From: DUZB01 sp963747555
Lineage (GTDB): Bacteria; Desulfobacterota; DSM-4660; Desulfatiglandales; Desulfatiglandaceae
NCBI GenBank assembly: GCA_963747555.1
Contig: CAVVFZ010000034.1
Coordinates: forward strand, 372,001 to 436,000
Direction of reading: 5' to 3'
DNA: 64,000 nucleotides
In this document: one piece after another, positions 35,107 to 43,478 of the stretch
Numbering within the stretch: position 1 is the stretch's first letter
Layout: every line of letters begins with the position of its first letter
The notes under the pieces: model-generated
What the model was told of the DNA's origin: nothing
What the model saw: the letters and a program-made list of their open reading frames with translations, nothing else
The model's database searches: none
Made by a program: the position numbers and the translations under genes

Positions 35107-35945
35107 TCAGGAGTGAACAAGGCGTGACGCTAGCGTTATGCCTGGTGTCCTGGATTGACTTCCCCTACTCCTCTGTGCGAGGATCCTCGCCGTAAAAACA
35201 TGGGGACTGTTCTTGCTGCTTTTCCGCTTCGGTTGCGGTTTTTTGGGTCCTCGTGGATGTTTTTGAAAAGCAGAAAGTCTCGTATTAGCCGCAAGTTCTT
35301 TAAGTATGTATGACAGCTTGAGTGCTGTCATCTGTTGAAATACAACCCAACGGGCATCATCGATTGCGATCATCATTCCGCGATATGTTGCGGATATTTC
35401 GTCGGCGATGTAATAACCTGAAATCTGATTCTCAACCACATCCACTCCATGTACACCGCCGAGAGCAGACTTCATGACAGATACAATGATGAATGACACA
35501 AGAGCAACGCAAAAGGCAAATAGAGCAGCGCGAGGATAGCCCAACGTGTTTATTTCTGACTGATAGTACTCTGGCAAGTATTGAAAAGCGGTCTCAATGG
35601 TCCAACGACCCCGATACAATCCGGCAATTTTTTTGGCGCTTGCTTTGCCCTTTGATAAATTGGAGATGATGTAAATATTTGTGTCGCCGTCACGGGTTTC
35701 TTTGTTGAGGCTTACGCGGATGCGTCTGAATATGTGTTCTTGGCCTGACTCATCCGTTACCGATATCAACTGTTCATATCCTTTGCCGGTTTCGGTCTTT
35801 CCAATATATTTCTGTTTTCCAAGGATTTTGAAAGGGTACTTTTTATGTTCTCGGATAGCAAAATAGGCTCCCCGGTCATCAATTCCGCAGGTGAATTCAA
35901 CTGTGCAGAAATTGCGGTCGGCAATCCAGGCATCATCCGAATTCG
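35107..35945 (-). pseudogene. IS4-family transposase, 5'-truncated
   Basis: On the minus strand a frame runs from about 35945 (DDAWIADRNFCTVEFTCGID) through YRGRWTIETAFQYLPEYYQS and INTLGYPRAALFAFCVALVS to the stop at 35107, about 280 residues. ADRNFC carries the second Asp of the DDE triad, and the YxxRWxxExxFQ pattern the final Glu, as in IS4-type transposases. The N-terminal part with the first catalytic Asp is missing: before 35945 the frame runs into unrelated sequence. The C-terminal basic tail (GPKKPQPKRKSSK) is family-typical. It is therefore an inactive remnant. No clear terminal inverted repeats were found. Confidence 0.75.
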
Positions 35946-36041
35946 GGGGAGGGGGTGGCCGCAGAGACCACTTCCTATCCGGATTATTACTTGCAAAGTA
36001 ATATCATATCAATCATTTATATTATGAAAGGAGGATTCAGC

Positions 36042-36539
36042 ATGGACCTGAAAGAAGCTTTTAAAGTGGCGATGCAGGGGGAAATTGAAGGAAGAGAACT
36101 TTACGCCGCGGCCGCGGAAAAAGTATCCGATGCCAAGGCCAAGAAGGTCTTTTCAAATCTGTCCAAAGAGGAAGACCTGCATTTCGAACATCTGCAGAAG
36201 CTGGCCCAGTCCCATTTCGAAGGCAAGCCGCTCGTTATTCCCCAGCTGGCGAAGATAGAAACCTTTACTGACGCCCAGAGCCCTATTTTTACGCGGGAGT
36301 TTAAAGATTTTGTCAAGGGGCGGCATTTTGAAATGGCCACCCTGTCCATCGGCGTGAAGCTGGAACTGGAATCTTCCAAATTCTACCGCGAAATGGCGGA
36401 AAGCACGGAAGATAAACCACTCAAGGACTTTTTCCGGTATCTGGCCGACTGGGAAGATGGGCACTACCAGGCGTTGAAACAGCAAATTGGTTTTCTCAAG
36501 GAACACTACGAGCTTCAAAACAGTCTGTTCCGGTTTTAA
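36042..36539 (+). CDS. Ferritin-like diiron protein
   Basis: A 165-residue four-helix protein of the rubrerythrin/ferritin-like group. Iron ligand motifs are visible in each helix pair: MQGEIEGRELYAAAAEK, KEEDLHFEHLQKL, GVKLELESSKFYREMAE and DWEDGHYQALKQQ. No rubredoxin domain follows. Such proteins store iron or detoxify peroxide and oxygen in the cytoplasm. The ATG at 36042 has an AAAGGAGG site 7-14 bases upstream. It lies between an IS4 remnant and the cstA gene, inside the insert. Confidence 0.85.
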   Translation: MDLKEAFKVAMQGEIEGRELYAAAAEKVSDAKAKKVFSNLSKEEDLHFEHLQKLAQSHFEGKPLVIPQLAKIETFTDAQSPIFTREFKDFVKGRHFEMATLSIGVKLELESSKFYREMAESTEDKPLKDFFRYLADWEDGHYQALKQQIGFLKEHYELQNSLFRF

Positions 36540-37035
36540 GAGGTTTGTCCATGCATTCGGGCCGTTTTGCTGCTCCTTGCCTGGGTAAGACTGACGAAAA
36601 ATGCGCCCTGTACGCTGCTGATGCCTGTTTTTTGTGAAAGTGTTCTGAATGGAGGCCCCAACTCACTCGGTTTTCTGATGGAGGCAAGGTAGCGAGGTAC
36701 TCTATGACCAAGGCCCTCACTAAATCAGACATTATTGAAGCCATTCCCGGCTGCATTCGGCACGTCACTCACCCCCTTAAAGTCCAGATAACCAAAGGGG
36801 CTTCCTCTGCCAAGCCGGGAAAAATCAGCCCGTTTTCGACTTTTTTGTTGACAATTTGAGCTTGGGGACATTTAATTTCTCTGGGCAACCTGATAAAATC
36901 CTACTGGTATCTTTTTGGTCTCTGGTTTTGATTTTCAGAGAAGGGAGGGATGAGAGAACCACCTGTTTTTGTTTTTTTTCGGATGTTGCCGGAAAAATCC
37001 CGCAAACCCAACTTCAATTTGAGAGGAGGAAGCCG
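36540..37035. other. Long leader region before cstA
   Basis: About 500 bases between the ferritin-like gene and cstA. It contains a short IHF-like reading frame (36704-36859), listed separately, and a strong ribosome site (GAGAGGAGGA) for cstA. A TTGACA lies at 36848-36853, but the AT-rich stretch 17-18 bases downstream is a weak -10. An open frame extending cstA upstream has no homology. Confidence 0.4.
36704..36859 (+). pseudogene. Possible 5' remnant of an IHF/HU-type DNA-binding protein gene
   Basis: The first 14 codons read MTKALTKSDIIEAI, the start of IHF-alpha/HU proteins (typically LTKADIIEAI). After that the 51-residue frame has no similarity to the family and ends at a TGA. A GAGG-containing purine stretch lies upstream. 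It looks like the 5' end of an IHF gene cut off by a rearrangement. Chance similarity over so few residues cannot be excluded. Confidence 0.35.
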
Positions 37036-38760
37036 ATGACCACAGTTATTATTTTAATTGGTTTTGCCCTTTACCTGTTATTGTATTTTACTTACGGAAA
37101 GAAAATTGAAAAGGACGTTTTGAAGGTTTCGGACGACAACAAGGCGCCGTCCGAAACGCTCTATGACGGCGTCGATTATATACCGGCGCGACGGGCGGTG
37201 CTCTTCGGGCATCACTTCGCCTCCATCGCCGGCGCAGCCCCTATTATCGGGCCCGCCATTGCGATTTGCTGGGGATGGCTACCCGGCCTGCTGTGGGTCT
37301 GGTTCGGCAATGCGTTTGTCGGAGCTGTACACGACTATCTGGCCCTGATGGCTTCGGTTCGATACGACGGCAAGTCGATTCAATTTGTCGCTACCGACCT
37401 CATGGGCAAAAGGACCGGAAACGCTTTTTACTGGATCGTCTTTTTTCTTTTGATCCTGGTCGTCGCCGCTTTTGCCGCCATTATCGGCGGTATGTTCGTC
37501 AGAACCCCGGAAATTGCTTCCGCATACGCATATAAGATTTTGGCGGCACTCATTTTGGGGGTGCTGATCTACCGGGTCAAAATGAATTTCATCGTTGCCA
37601 GCATCATCGGCATCTGCATGCTGGCCCTGGCCATCTTTCTGGGCGCCGAGACCCCCATCAAGGCCAGCTACAACGTATGGATGTGGGTATTCTTCTTCTA
37701 CATAATCGTTGCCGCGGCGATTCCCGTCAACGTCCTCCTGCAGCCCAGGGACTATCTCAATTCCTTTCTGCTTTACGCAGGGCTGCTCGTGGGTTTCGTG
37801 GCGGCGATTTTTGCCTTCAGGGGGTTTGAAGTCCCTGCTTTTTCAAGCTTTTCACCGGTTCTGCTCGGCGGAAAGCCGACCCCCTTCTGGCCGGCAATCC
37901 CGCTGGTGATCGCCTGCGGATCGCTTTCCGGCTTCCATGCCCTGGTGGCCTCCGGCACCACGTCCAAACAGCTGACCAAGGAAACCGATGCCCTGCCCAT
38001 CGGGTATGGCGCCATGTTCACCGAAGGATTTCTCTCCACCATCGTGATCGTATCCATTGCCGGGTTCGGCTATACGGCGCTGAAAAACGCCGGGGTGACG
38101 CCTGAGGCCTTAAATTTTGGGAACTGGGGCGAGGCGTTTACCAAGGTCTCGGCATCTGTTAAGCTTTCAAAGGCTAACCTTTTCGTTCAATCCTATGCCG
38201 ATATGGTCGCCGCCAGCTGGCTGGGTTTTATCCCGGTCATATATGTCAAGGTGATTGCCGGCATGTGGGTCGCTTCCTTTGCCATGACCACGCTCGACAC
38301 CACCAACCGTCTGGGCCGTTATTGCCTGGTTGAAATGATGGGCCCCCTCAAGGATAAGGCCGCCGGCCTATACAATGTGCTGACGAACCGCTGGGTCGCT
38401 TCCGTGATCCCGGCCGCCATCGGCATCTCGCTGGCCGCATCCGGAAACTGGCTGGTCATCTGGGGATCATTCGGCGCAGCCAACCAGTTGATTGCCTCCA
38501 TTGCCTTGATGACCGGCGCGGCCTATGTAGCCAAAAGAATGAAATCCAAATTCGCCAACATCGCCGTCGTTCCGGCCTGGCTGCTGTGGATTACGGTGAC
38601 GGCTGGGATCGTCTGGTTCATCTTCAGTGTCCAGATCGGCGCTATTGCCAAAAATCCCGGACCGGGATGGACCATCATGGTCCTGCTGGTGGTCATGTTT
38701 TTATTGAACTTTGTATTCATTTACGATTTTATCAAATCAAAATCCTACAAGGTCCATTAG
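37036..38760 (+). CDS. cstA: CstA-family transporter (carbon starvation protein)
   Basis: A 574-residue inner-membrane protein with about 15 hydrophobic helices. Family signatures are DYIPARRAVLFGHHFASIAG and APIIGPAIAICWGWLPGLLWV near residue 55-85, HDYLALMASVRYDG, and the C-terminal FAMTTLDTTNRLGRY. CstA/BtsT proteins import pyruvate or peptides. The ATG at 37036 follows GAGAGGAGGA. The three genes behind it (unknown, ArsA-like ATPase, unknown membrane protein) are close and on the same strand. The neighbouring TRAP system is of the TakP type that binds 2-oxo acids, so pyruvate-like substrates may be a theme of this region; that is inference. Confidence 0.93.
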   Translation: MTTVIILIGFALYLLLYFTYGKKIEKDVLKVSDDNKAPSETLYDGVDYIPARRAVLFGHHFASIAGAAPIIGPAIAICWGWLPGLLWVWFGNAFVGAVHDYLALMASVRYDGKSIQFVATDLMGKRTGNAFYWIVFFLLILVVAAFAAIIGGMFVRTPEIASAYAYKILAALILGVLIYRVKMNFIVASIIGICMLALAIFLGAETPIKASYNVWMWVFFFYIIVAAAIPVNVLLQPRDYLNSFLLYAGLLVGFVAAIFAFRGFEVPAFSSFSPVLLGGKPTPFWPAIPLVIACGSLSGFHALVASGTTSKQLTKETDALPIGYGAMFTEGFLSTIVIVSIAGFGYTALKNAGVTPEALNFGNWGEAFTKVSASVKLSKANLFVQSYADMVAASWLGFIPVIYVKVIAGMWVASFAMTTLDTTNRLGRYCLVEMMGPLKDKAAGLYNVLTNRWVASVIPAAIGISLAASGNWLVIWGSFGAANQLIASIALMTGAAYVAKRMKSKFANIAVVPAWLLWITVTAGIVWFIFSVQIGAIAKNPGPGWTIMVLLVVMFLLNFVFIYDFIKSKSYKVH

Positions 38761-38846
38761 CCTGACCGAACCATTTCATACATGGTGCATGGCGCGGTCA
38801 ACCGAGGCCATGCACCTTGTACTTTCTATGCGGGGAGTCAACCTTC

Positions 38847-39128
38847 ATGAAGGTTTCGGTTTTTGACTGTCTCAGAACCTTGTTTCGCGACGTGGGCAGC
38901 AGCCATCGAGCGAGTGTGTGTTCATTAACGATTACCGAGATGGAAGAACTGCAGAATATTTTTGCACTGCTCCTGCTGGGATCGTTTGTCGGGTTGCCTG
39001 CCCCTCCGTCCTTTTTGGCGGTGGAACTTCTGCCGTACATGCAAAGTGAGCTGGAAATCCTGAATAAACGGGCAGGCTGTGCCAATGATATGTTGTCGGA
39101 AATGTTCGGAACGCTCGGGGTCGGCTGA
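38847..39128 (+). CDS. Small unknown protein upstream of an ArsA-like ATPase
   Basis: A 93-residue protein starting MKVSVFDCLRTLF, with GGGGAG upstream. A central hydrophobic stretch (IFALLLLGSFVGLPAPPSFL) could be a membrane-associated helix. The C-terminus is KRAGCANDMLSEMFGTLGVG. Its TGA ends one base before the ATG of the ATPase, so translation is coupled. I do not recognise the family. The tight coupling suggests that it works with the ATPase. Confidence 0.65.
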   Translation: MKVSVFDCLRTLFRDVGSSHRASVCSLTITEMEELQNIFALLLLGSFVGLPAPPSFLAVELLPYMQSELEILNKRAGCANDMLSEMFGTLGVG

Positions 39129-40055
39129 ATGAAAGTTTTTTTCTTTACCGGTAAGGGGGGGGTCGGGAAATCCACCCTTGCAGCCGGTTCTGCCTGGCAG
39201 TTGTCTCAAAAGTACCGGGTCTTGATCGTTTCGCTGGATCCGGCCCACAACTTGGGTGATATTTTTGGGGTTGATATTCGGGGCGAACATCGCTTTTCAG
39301 AGTCGCTTCACCTGAAAGAGGTAGATTTCAAGAAACAGGCGAAGGCCTATCTAAAGAAGGAAATCAAAACACTTTCCGACAGTTATAAATATCTCCAGAC
39401 ACTGAATCTTGACACCTATTTTTCCGTTTTGAAATATTCTCCCGGCATCGAAGAATATGCTTTGCTCACCAGCATCGAGGAAACGATTAAAAACGGGTCG
39501 GGTTTCGATTATATCATCTTCGACACCCCCCCGACGGGCCTGACCCTTCGGTTTCTGGCGCTGCCACAGATAACCATTACCTGGATCGACCGGTTGATTC
39601 AAATCCGGCAAAAAATTCTGGAAAAATTTTATACCATCAGCCGGATCAAAGGACCGGAAAGCACCGCGGAAACACACTTGTCCTATGAAGAAAAGGATGA
39701 CAACCTTCTGCAGAAGCTTTATTCTCTCAGATCGGGTTATCAGTCGCTCAGCGGCACACTTCAAGGAGAGACTTGCTCTATCGCGCTGGTCTTTAATCCG
39801 GATTTGCTGTCGCTGAAGGAATCCCTTCGGTTGATCGAAGGACTCGATGAACTGCACCTCCCGCTGCGCTTGCTTTTTCACAACAAGATTTCTCCGAGCA
39901 ACCAGGAAATCGCCCAACAGGTGGAAGCCGAGATCCGTAGGGCGACCACCGCGCCGTTGATGCAGGTTCGCCTGCTGCCGAAGTTTCAAAAAGACAAAAC
40001 GTCTGTGCTATATGAGCTTGGAGAAGATCTTACGCCTTATCTTGAACGGTCCTGA
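39129..40055 (+). CDS. ArsA/GET3-family ATPase
   Basis: A 308-residue P-loop ATPase of the ArsA/GET3/MinD superfamily. The deviant Walker A motif is FTGKGGVGKSTLAAGSAWQL at residues 5-24, Switch I DPAHNLGDIFG follows, and Switch II/Walker B is IIFDTPPTGLTLRFLALP. GET3-type proteins move tail-anchored membrane proteins and ArsA drives arsenite export; neither ArsB nor arsenic genes are near, and the metal-binding Cys triad of ArsA is not seen. It sits between two unknown genes behind cstA, so assisting a membrane protein is one possibility. Confidence 0.88.
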   Translation: MKVFFFTGKGGVGKSTLAAGSAWQLSQKYRVLIVSLDPAHNLGDIFGVDIRGEHRFSESLHLKEVDFKKQAKAYLKKEIKTLSDSYKYLQTLNLDTYFSVLKYSPGIEEYALLTSIEETIKNGSGFDYIIFDTPPTGLTLRFLALPQITITWIDRLIQIRQKILEKFYTISRIKGPESTAETHLSYEEKDDNLLQKLYSLRSGYQSLSGTLQGETCSIALVFNPDLLSLKESLRLIEGLDELHLPLRLLFHNKISPSNQEIAQQVEAEIRRATTAPLMQVRLLPKFQKDKTSVLYELGEDLTPYLERS

Positions 40056-40063
40056 GGGGGAAA

Positions 40064-40720
40064 ATGTTTGCACACCAAAATATCGTCACCCAGCCTGTTT
40101 TCTTCCTGTTCATCGCCTTTTCCTGCCTGCTGTCGGTCGTCTATTTCTGGGGGAGACGCGCGAACCAACGGCTTTATCTTTCCGCTTTCGCTGATCTGAC
40201 GGATGTGATCAAGCCCGATGATCAGACCTTTACCAATATCGGTGGGGTCGTCGGCTACCATGCCAATTTCATCCTTAAGAAGAAAGGCGTCTTTTCCAAA
40301 GTGGACGCCACGATTACACTGCTTCCGAGGCATTCCCTGCTTTACATGCCCCTGTCGAAACTGATCATGAGATTTGATCGACTATTTATCACCATGTACC
40401 TGAAAACCTCGCTTTCCGGCGAGGGACACCTGATTGAAAAGCGCTATGCCGGATTTCGGGCACCGAAAATAACCAACGCGCCCCGGCTGGAAAAAGTGGA
40501 GATCAAATGGGGTAATTACGATTTTTTGCTCTATTTTGAACAATACAAAATGCGTGATCAATTCATGTCTTTCGTAGAAAAAAATCCAGACCCCGGGTTC
40601 ATCCGACATATCGCTGTTGTTGCCTGCGAGCGGAAATGCTTTCTTTTCATGATACCCAAGCGGGGCAGGGTCAAGGAGAACTTTACACCTGTCTATCGCT
40701 GGCTTGGTTCAATGTCCTAA
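40064..40720 (+). CDS. Unknown protein with one N-terminal membrane helix
   Basis: A 218-residue protein. Residues about 11-29 (VFFLFIAFSCLLSVVYFWG) form a membrane anchor; the rest (about 185 residues) is soluble and basic, rich in beta strands, and should face the cytoplasm by the positive-inside rule (GRRANQRLYL after the helix). I do not recognise a family. It begins 8 bases after the ATPase stop and is probably part of the cstA-ATPase transcript. Confidence 0.7.
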   Translation: MFAHQNIVTQPVFFLFIAFSCLLSVVYFWGRRANQRLYLSAFADLTDVIKPDDQTFTNIGGVVGYHANFILKKKGVFSKVDATITLLPRHSLLYMPLSKLIMRFDRLFITMYLKTSLSGEGHLIEKRYAGFRAPKITNAPRLEKVEIKWGNYDFLLYFEQYKMRDQFMSFVEKNPDPGFIRHIAVVACERKCFLFMIPKRGRVKENFTPVYRWLGSMS

Positions 40721-40853
40721 TTGTTCTTCAGCGTTCCAGGTTCATGATTACCATTATCCCTGCCCACACCCACCCCACCTCCGGGTACATGGGCATGATG
40801 CTTTCCCCCGCCCATCTCTGTTTTCTCGTCACCAAGGACTATTTCAAGGCGGC

Positions 40854-41078
40854 CTGGCCCAGTTTGATGCCCGCAATGGCGGGGCTCTGGTGGAATTGAT
40901 CAAAAAACACCATGTCAAACTGCTCAAATTCCCTGACAGCGTGATGGATTCCCTTCGCAAACTGTCCAAGGAAGTCAGCGCCGCTTTCGAGGCCTTCCAG
41001 AACCAGGTGGGCCCATGGTACACGGTCGCTGAAAAGGCCTATTATTATGATATTTTAGGTAAATACTCCCTCGATTAA
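40854..41078 (+). pseudogene. 3' fragment of a TRAP dctP gene
   Basis: Matches the end of the dctP gene at 44311-44577: LAQFDARNGGALVELIKKHH, VKLLKFPDSVMDSLRKLSKE, then AAFEAFQNQVGPWYTVAEKA and DILGKYSLD to the stop. A 42-base deletion removes residues corresponding to LAEEAAKDAISTKV. It is the other end of the gene whose middle lies at 32913-33423. About 66 bases between the two parts were lost. The downstream 28 bases also match the region after the second dctP. Confidence 0.85.
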
Positions 41079-41103
41079 AGGTTGGTGAAAACTGTTTTCC
41101 CCG

Positions 41104-41458
41104 GCCGGACATGATTTGCACGTTAAAGGAATTGGGGACGGTACATCTCGATATCGTGCAGGAAGACACATCCAAGAAACTCTGGAATGAATATGTGTCT
41201 CGATACCATTACCTTGGATATAAGCACCCGTTTGGCACATATATTCGCTATTTTATTACATCCAACCAAGGTATTCTGGGGTGCATCATGTTTTGTGGAG
41301 CAGTCAACTGGCAATACCTCGGGATGACCACCGGCGAGGGGCTTGTCCGCAAAGGGAAAACCTATTCCACCACACCGAAAATGATTCTTGTCATGCCGCT
41401 GACAAACCAGTTTCGCGAGGTCCTTTGTTCCAAGGATTTTCAGGGCAGAATCCTGTAG
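41104..41458 (+). pseudogene. DUF4338 gene, 5'-truncated and internally deleted
   Basis: The frame reads ICTLKELGTVHLDIVQEDTS and WNEYVSRYHYLGYKHPFGTY and ends NQFREVLCSKDFQGRIL like the full copy at 31902. It lacks the N-terminal 99 residues or so and about 85 internal residues: GCIMFCGA is joined directly to NWQYLGMTTGEGL. The internal deletion keeps the frame. Most of the conserved catalytic-looking core is gone, so it should be inactive. Confidence 0.8.
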
Positions 41459-41589
41459 TGTCCTGTTCCAAACTCCGGGAACGGATGGAGTATTTAGTTC
41501 TTGACCCTGCGGAATCTTTTGTCATATATTTAACGTATTGCAATTTATATCTATTCCCAAGGATAAGCATCCGATACGAGAGGATTGTG

Positions 41590-42120
41590 ATGAATGCGCT
41601 TAAAATGCTCTGCAACGTCTTTGACGGCATAAACGAATGGGTTGGCAGGATCGTGTCATGGGTTACGCTGGGCCTGGTTCTGGTCGTATTTTCAGATGTT
41701 GTCATGCGTTACCTCTTCAACACGAGTTTTGTTTTTGTGCAAGAACTGGAATGGCATGTTTTCGGATTCATCTTTTTAATGGGAGCGGGATATACCCTCC
41801 TTCACGACGGTCATGTGCGGGTGGACATCATCTATCAGAACCTGAGTCCCAGGGCCCAGGCCTGGATCAACCTCCTCGGGGTGCTTTTTTTCATGCTTCC
41901 GGGATGCCTCATGGTCATTATTACATCTTGGAAATTTGCCTCCAATTCCTGGATGATCATGGAAGGGTCCCCCGATCCGGGGGGAATTCCTTTCCGATTC
42001 CTCCTGAAGGGGACCATCACAACAGGGTTCGTGCTTCTTTTCCTGCAGGGCATATCCATAGGTCTTCGGAGTCTCCTCCTCTTGACTGGGATTGAAAAAG
42101 CCGAAGGAAAGGCCTCGTGA
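41590..42120 (+). CDS. dctQ: TRAP transporter small permease, DctQ-type
   Basis: A 176-residue protein with four membrane helices (VGRIVSWVTLGLVLVVFSDV; HVFGFIFLMGAGYTLLHDGH; AWINLLGVLFFMLPGCLMVI; the last near FVLLFLQGISIGLRSLL). The motif RYLFNTSFVFVQELEW is typical of DctQ, and HDGHVRVDIIY marks the second cytoplasmic turn. DctQ pairs with DctM to form the membrane unit of a sodium-driven solute importer. The ATG at 41590 has GAGAGGA upstream. The leader upstream (to 41558) is shared with the duplicate DUF4338-linked unit at 32.9 kb. Confidence 0.9.
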   Translation: MNALKMLCNVFDGINEWVGRIVSWVTLGLVLVVFSDVVMRYLFNTSFVFVQELEWHVFGFIFLMGAGYTLLHDGHVRVDIIYQNLSPRAQAWINLLGVLFFMLPGCLMVIITSWKFASNSWMIMEGSPDPGGIPFRFLLKGTITTGFVLLFLQGISIGLRSLLLLTGIEKAEGKAS

Positions 42121-43445
42121 TGGAATATCTACCCGCATGGATGTTTCTGGCCCTTACCATCCTGCTGATGGCAGGCTTTCCCGTTGCCTTCACTCTTCTT
42201 GGAACATCTCTTATCTTCGGTCTCATCGGTTTTGGATGGTCTTTTTTCGATCTCCTGCCCCTGCGCATCTGGGGACGAATCACCAACGTCACGCTTATCG
42301 CCGTTCCCTTGTTTGTTTTCATGGGGGTCATGCTGGAACGCTCCGGGCTTGCGGAAGAATTGCTTGACACCATGGGTATGCTCTTCGGCCGTCTCAAAGG
42401 CGGACTGGCTGTCTCCGTGGTGGTTGTGGGGGCTTTGTTAGGGGCATCCACGGGAATCGTGGGCGCCACGGTGGTCACCATGGGGCTCCTTGCTGTCCCC
42501 ACCATGATGCGACGGAACTATCAAAAGGAGCTCGCTACGGGGACCGTTTCCGCCTCGGGCACATTGGGCCAGATTATTCCCCCCAGTATCGTGCTTGTCC
42601 TCGTTGGCGATATCGTGGGCGTCTCCGTGGGGGATCTCTTTATGGGGGCCGTCCTGCCCGGACTCCTTCTGATGACCCTGTACATCGTCTACATCCTGAT
42701 CGTCGCCAACCTGCGCCCGAAGATCGCACCTCCCATTCCCCAGGAAGAACTGGACGCGATCTCCCGCAAGCAACTTCTGATCCGTGTTTCACGGGCCCTG
42801 GTTCCCCCCCTTTTCCTGATGGTGGCCGTTCTGGGAAGCATTTTTGCCGGCATTGCCTCCCCCACGGAGGCCGCGGCAGTGGGCGCCGTGGGGGCTACGA
42901 TCCTGACCGTTCTGAACCGGAAATTCAGTTTGGACATTTTGAAGAAGGTCATGACCAGCACCATGAACCTGACCTGCATGGTGTTTATCATCCTTTGCGG
43001 GGCGGCGGCCTTCGGACTGGTCTTCAGGGGCCTGGGCGGAGATCACCTGGTCAGGGATTTTCTGACCTACATTGCAAGCGTATCCAGCAGGGGGATGGTG
43101 CTTGCCATCGTAATGGCTCTGATTTTTTTCATTGGATTTTTCCTGGATTTCATAGAAATCACCTTTATCCATGTCCCCGTACTGGCGCCCATCATGCTTG
43201 AGTTCGGTTTTGATCCCATATGGTTCTGCGTCCTCCTGGCCGTGAATCTGCAGACCTCTTTCATGACGCCTCCTTTTGGCTTTTCCCTGTTCTATCTCAA
43301 GGCTGTCACGCCTCCCGAGATCACCACCGGACATATTTATCGAGGCATTATTCCCTTTGTGGGTGTGCAACTGATCGGGCTCTGTATCGTTATTTTCTGG
43401 CCCGAACTTGCCACTTGGCTTCCAAAAGTTGTTTTTGGGGATTAA
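42120..43445 (+). CDS. dctM: TRAP transporter large permease, DctM-type
   Basis: A 441-residue inner-membrane protein with about 12 helices. Family motifs include VPLFVFMGVMLERSGLAEEL, then GASTGIVGATVVTMGLLAVP, SGTLGQIIPPSIVLVLVGDI and TPPFGFSLFYLKAVTP. It is the ion-coupled transport subunit. The ATG overlaps the DctQ stop (TGATG). A GTG one codon earlier is also possible. The dctP gene begins 33 bases after its stop. Confidence 0.93.
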   Translation: MEYLPAWMFLALTILLMAGFPVAFTLLGTSLIFGLIGFGWSFFDLLPLRIWGRITNVTLIAVPLFVFMGVMLERSGLAEELLDTMGMLFGRLKGGLAVSVVVVGALLGASTGIVGATVVTMGLLAVPTMMRRNYQKELATGTVSASGTLGQIIPPSIVLVLVGDIVGVSVGDLFMGAVLPGLLLMTLYIVYILIVANLRPKIAPPIPQEELDAISRKQLLIRVSRALVPPLFLMVAVLGSIFAGIASPTEAAAVGAVGATILTVLNRKFSLDILKKVMTSTMNLTCMVFIILCGAAAFGLVFRGLGGDHLVRDFLTYIASVSSRGMVLAIVMALIFFIGFFLDFIEITFIHVPVLAPIMLEFGFDPIWFCVLLAVNLQTSFMTPPFGFSLFYLKAVTPPEITTGHIYRGIIPFVGVQLIGLCIVIFWPELATWLPKVVFGD

Positions 43446-43478
43446 CCATACATAAACACTTAAGACAAGGAGGTTGTT

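Noticed and set aside
36856..37035. Longer N-terminus for CstA
   Set aside because: The added 60 residues have no family similarity, while the ATG at 37036 has an excellent ribosome site.
31854..41558. Composite transposon formed by two DUF4338 copies
   Set aside because: The right copy starts inside the coding sequence at a microhomology with the end of dctP, and both copies precede TRAP genes; tandem duplication explains this better.
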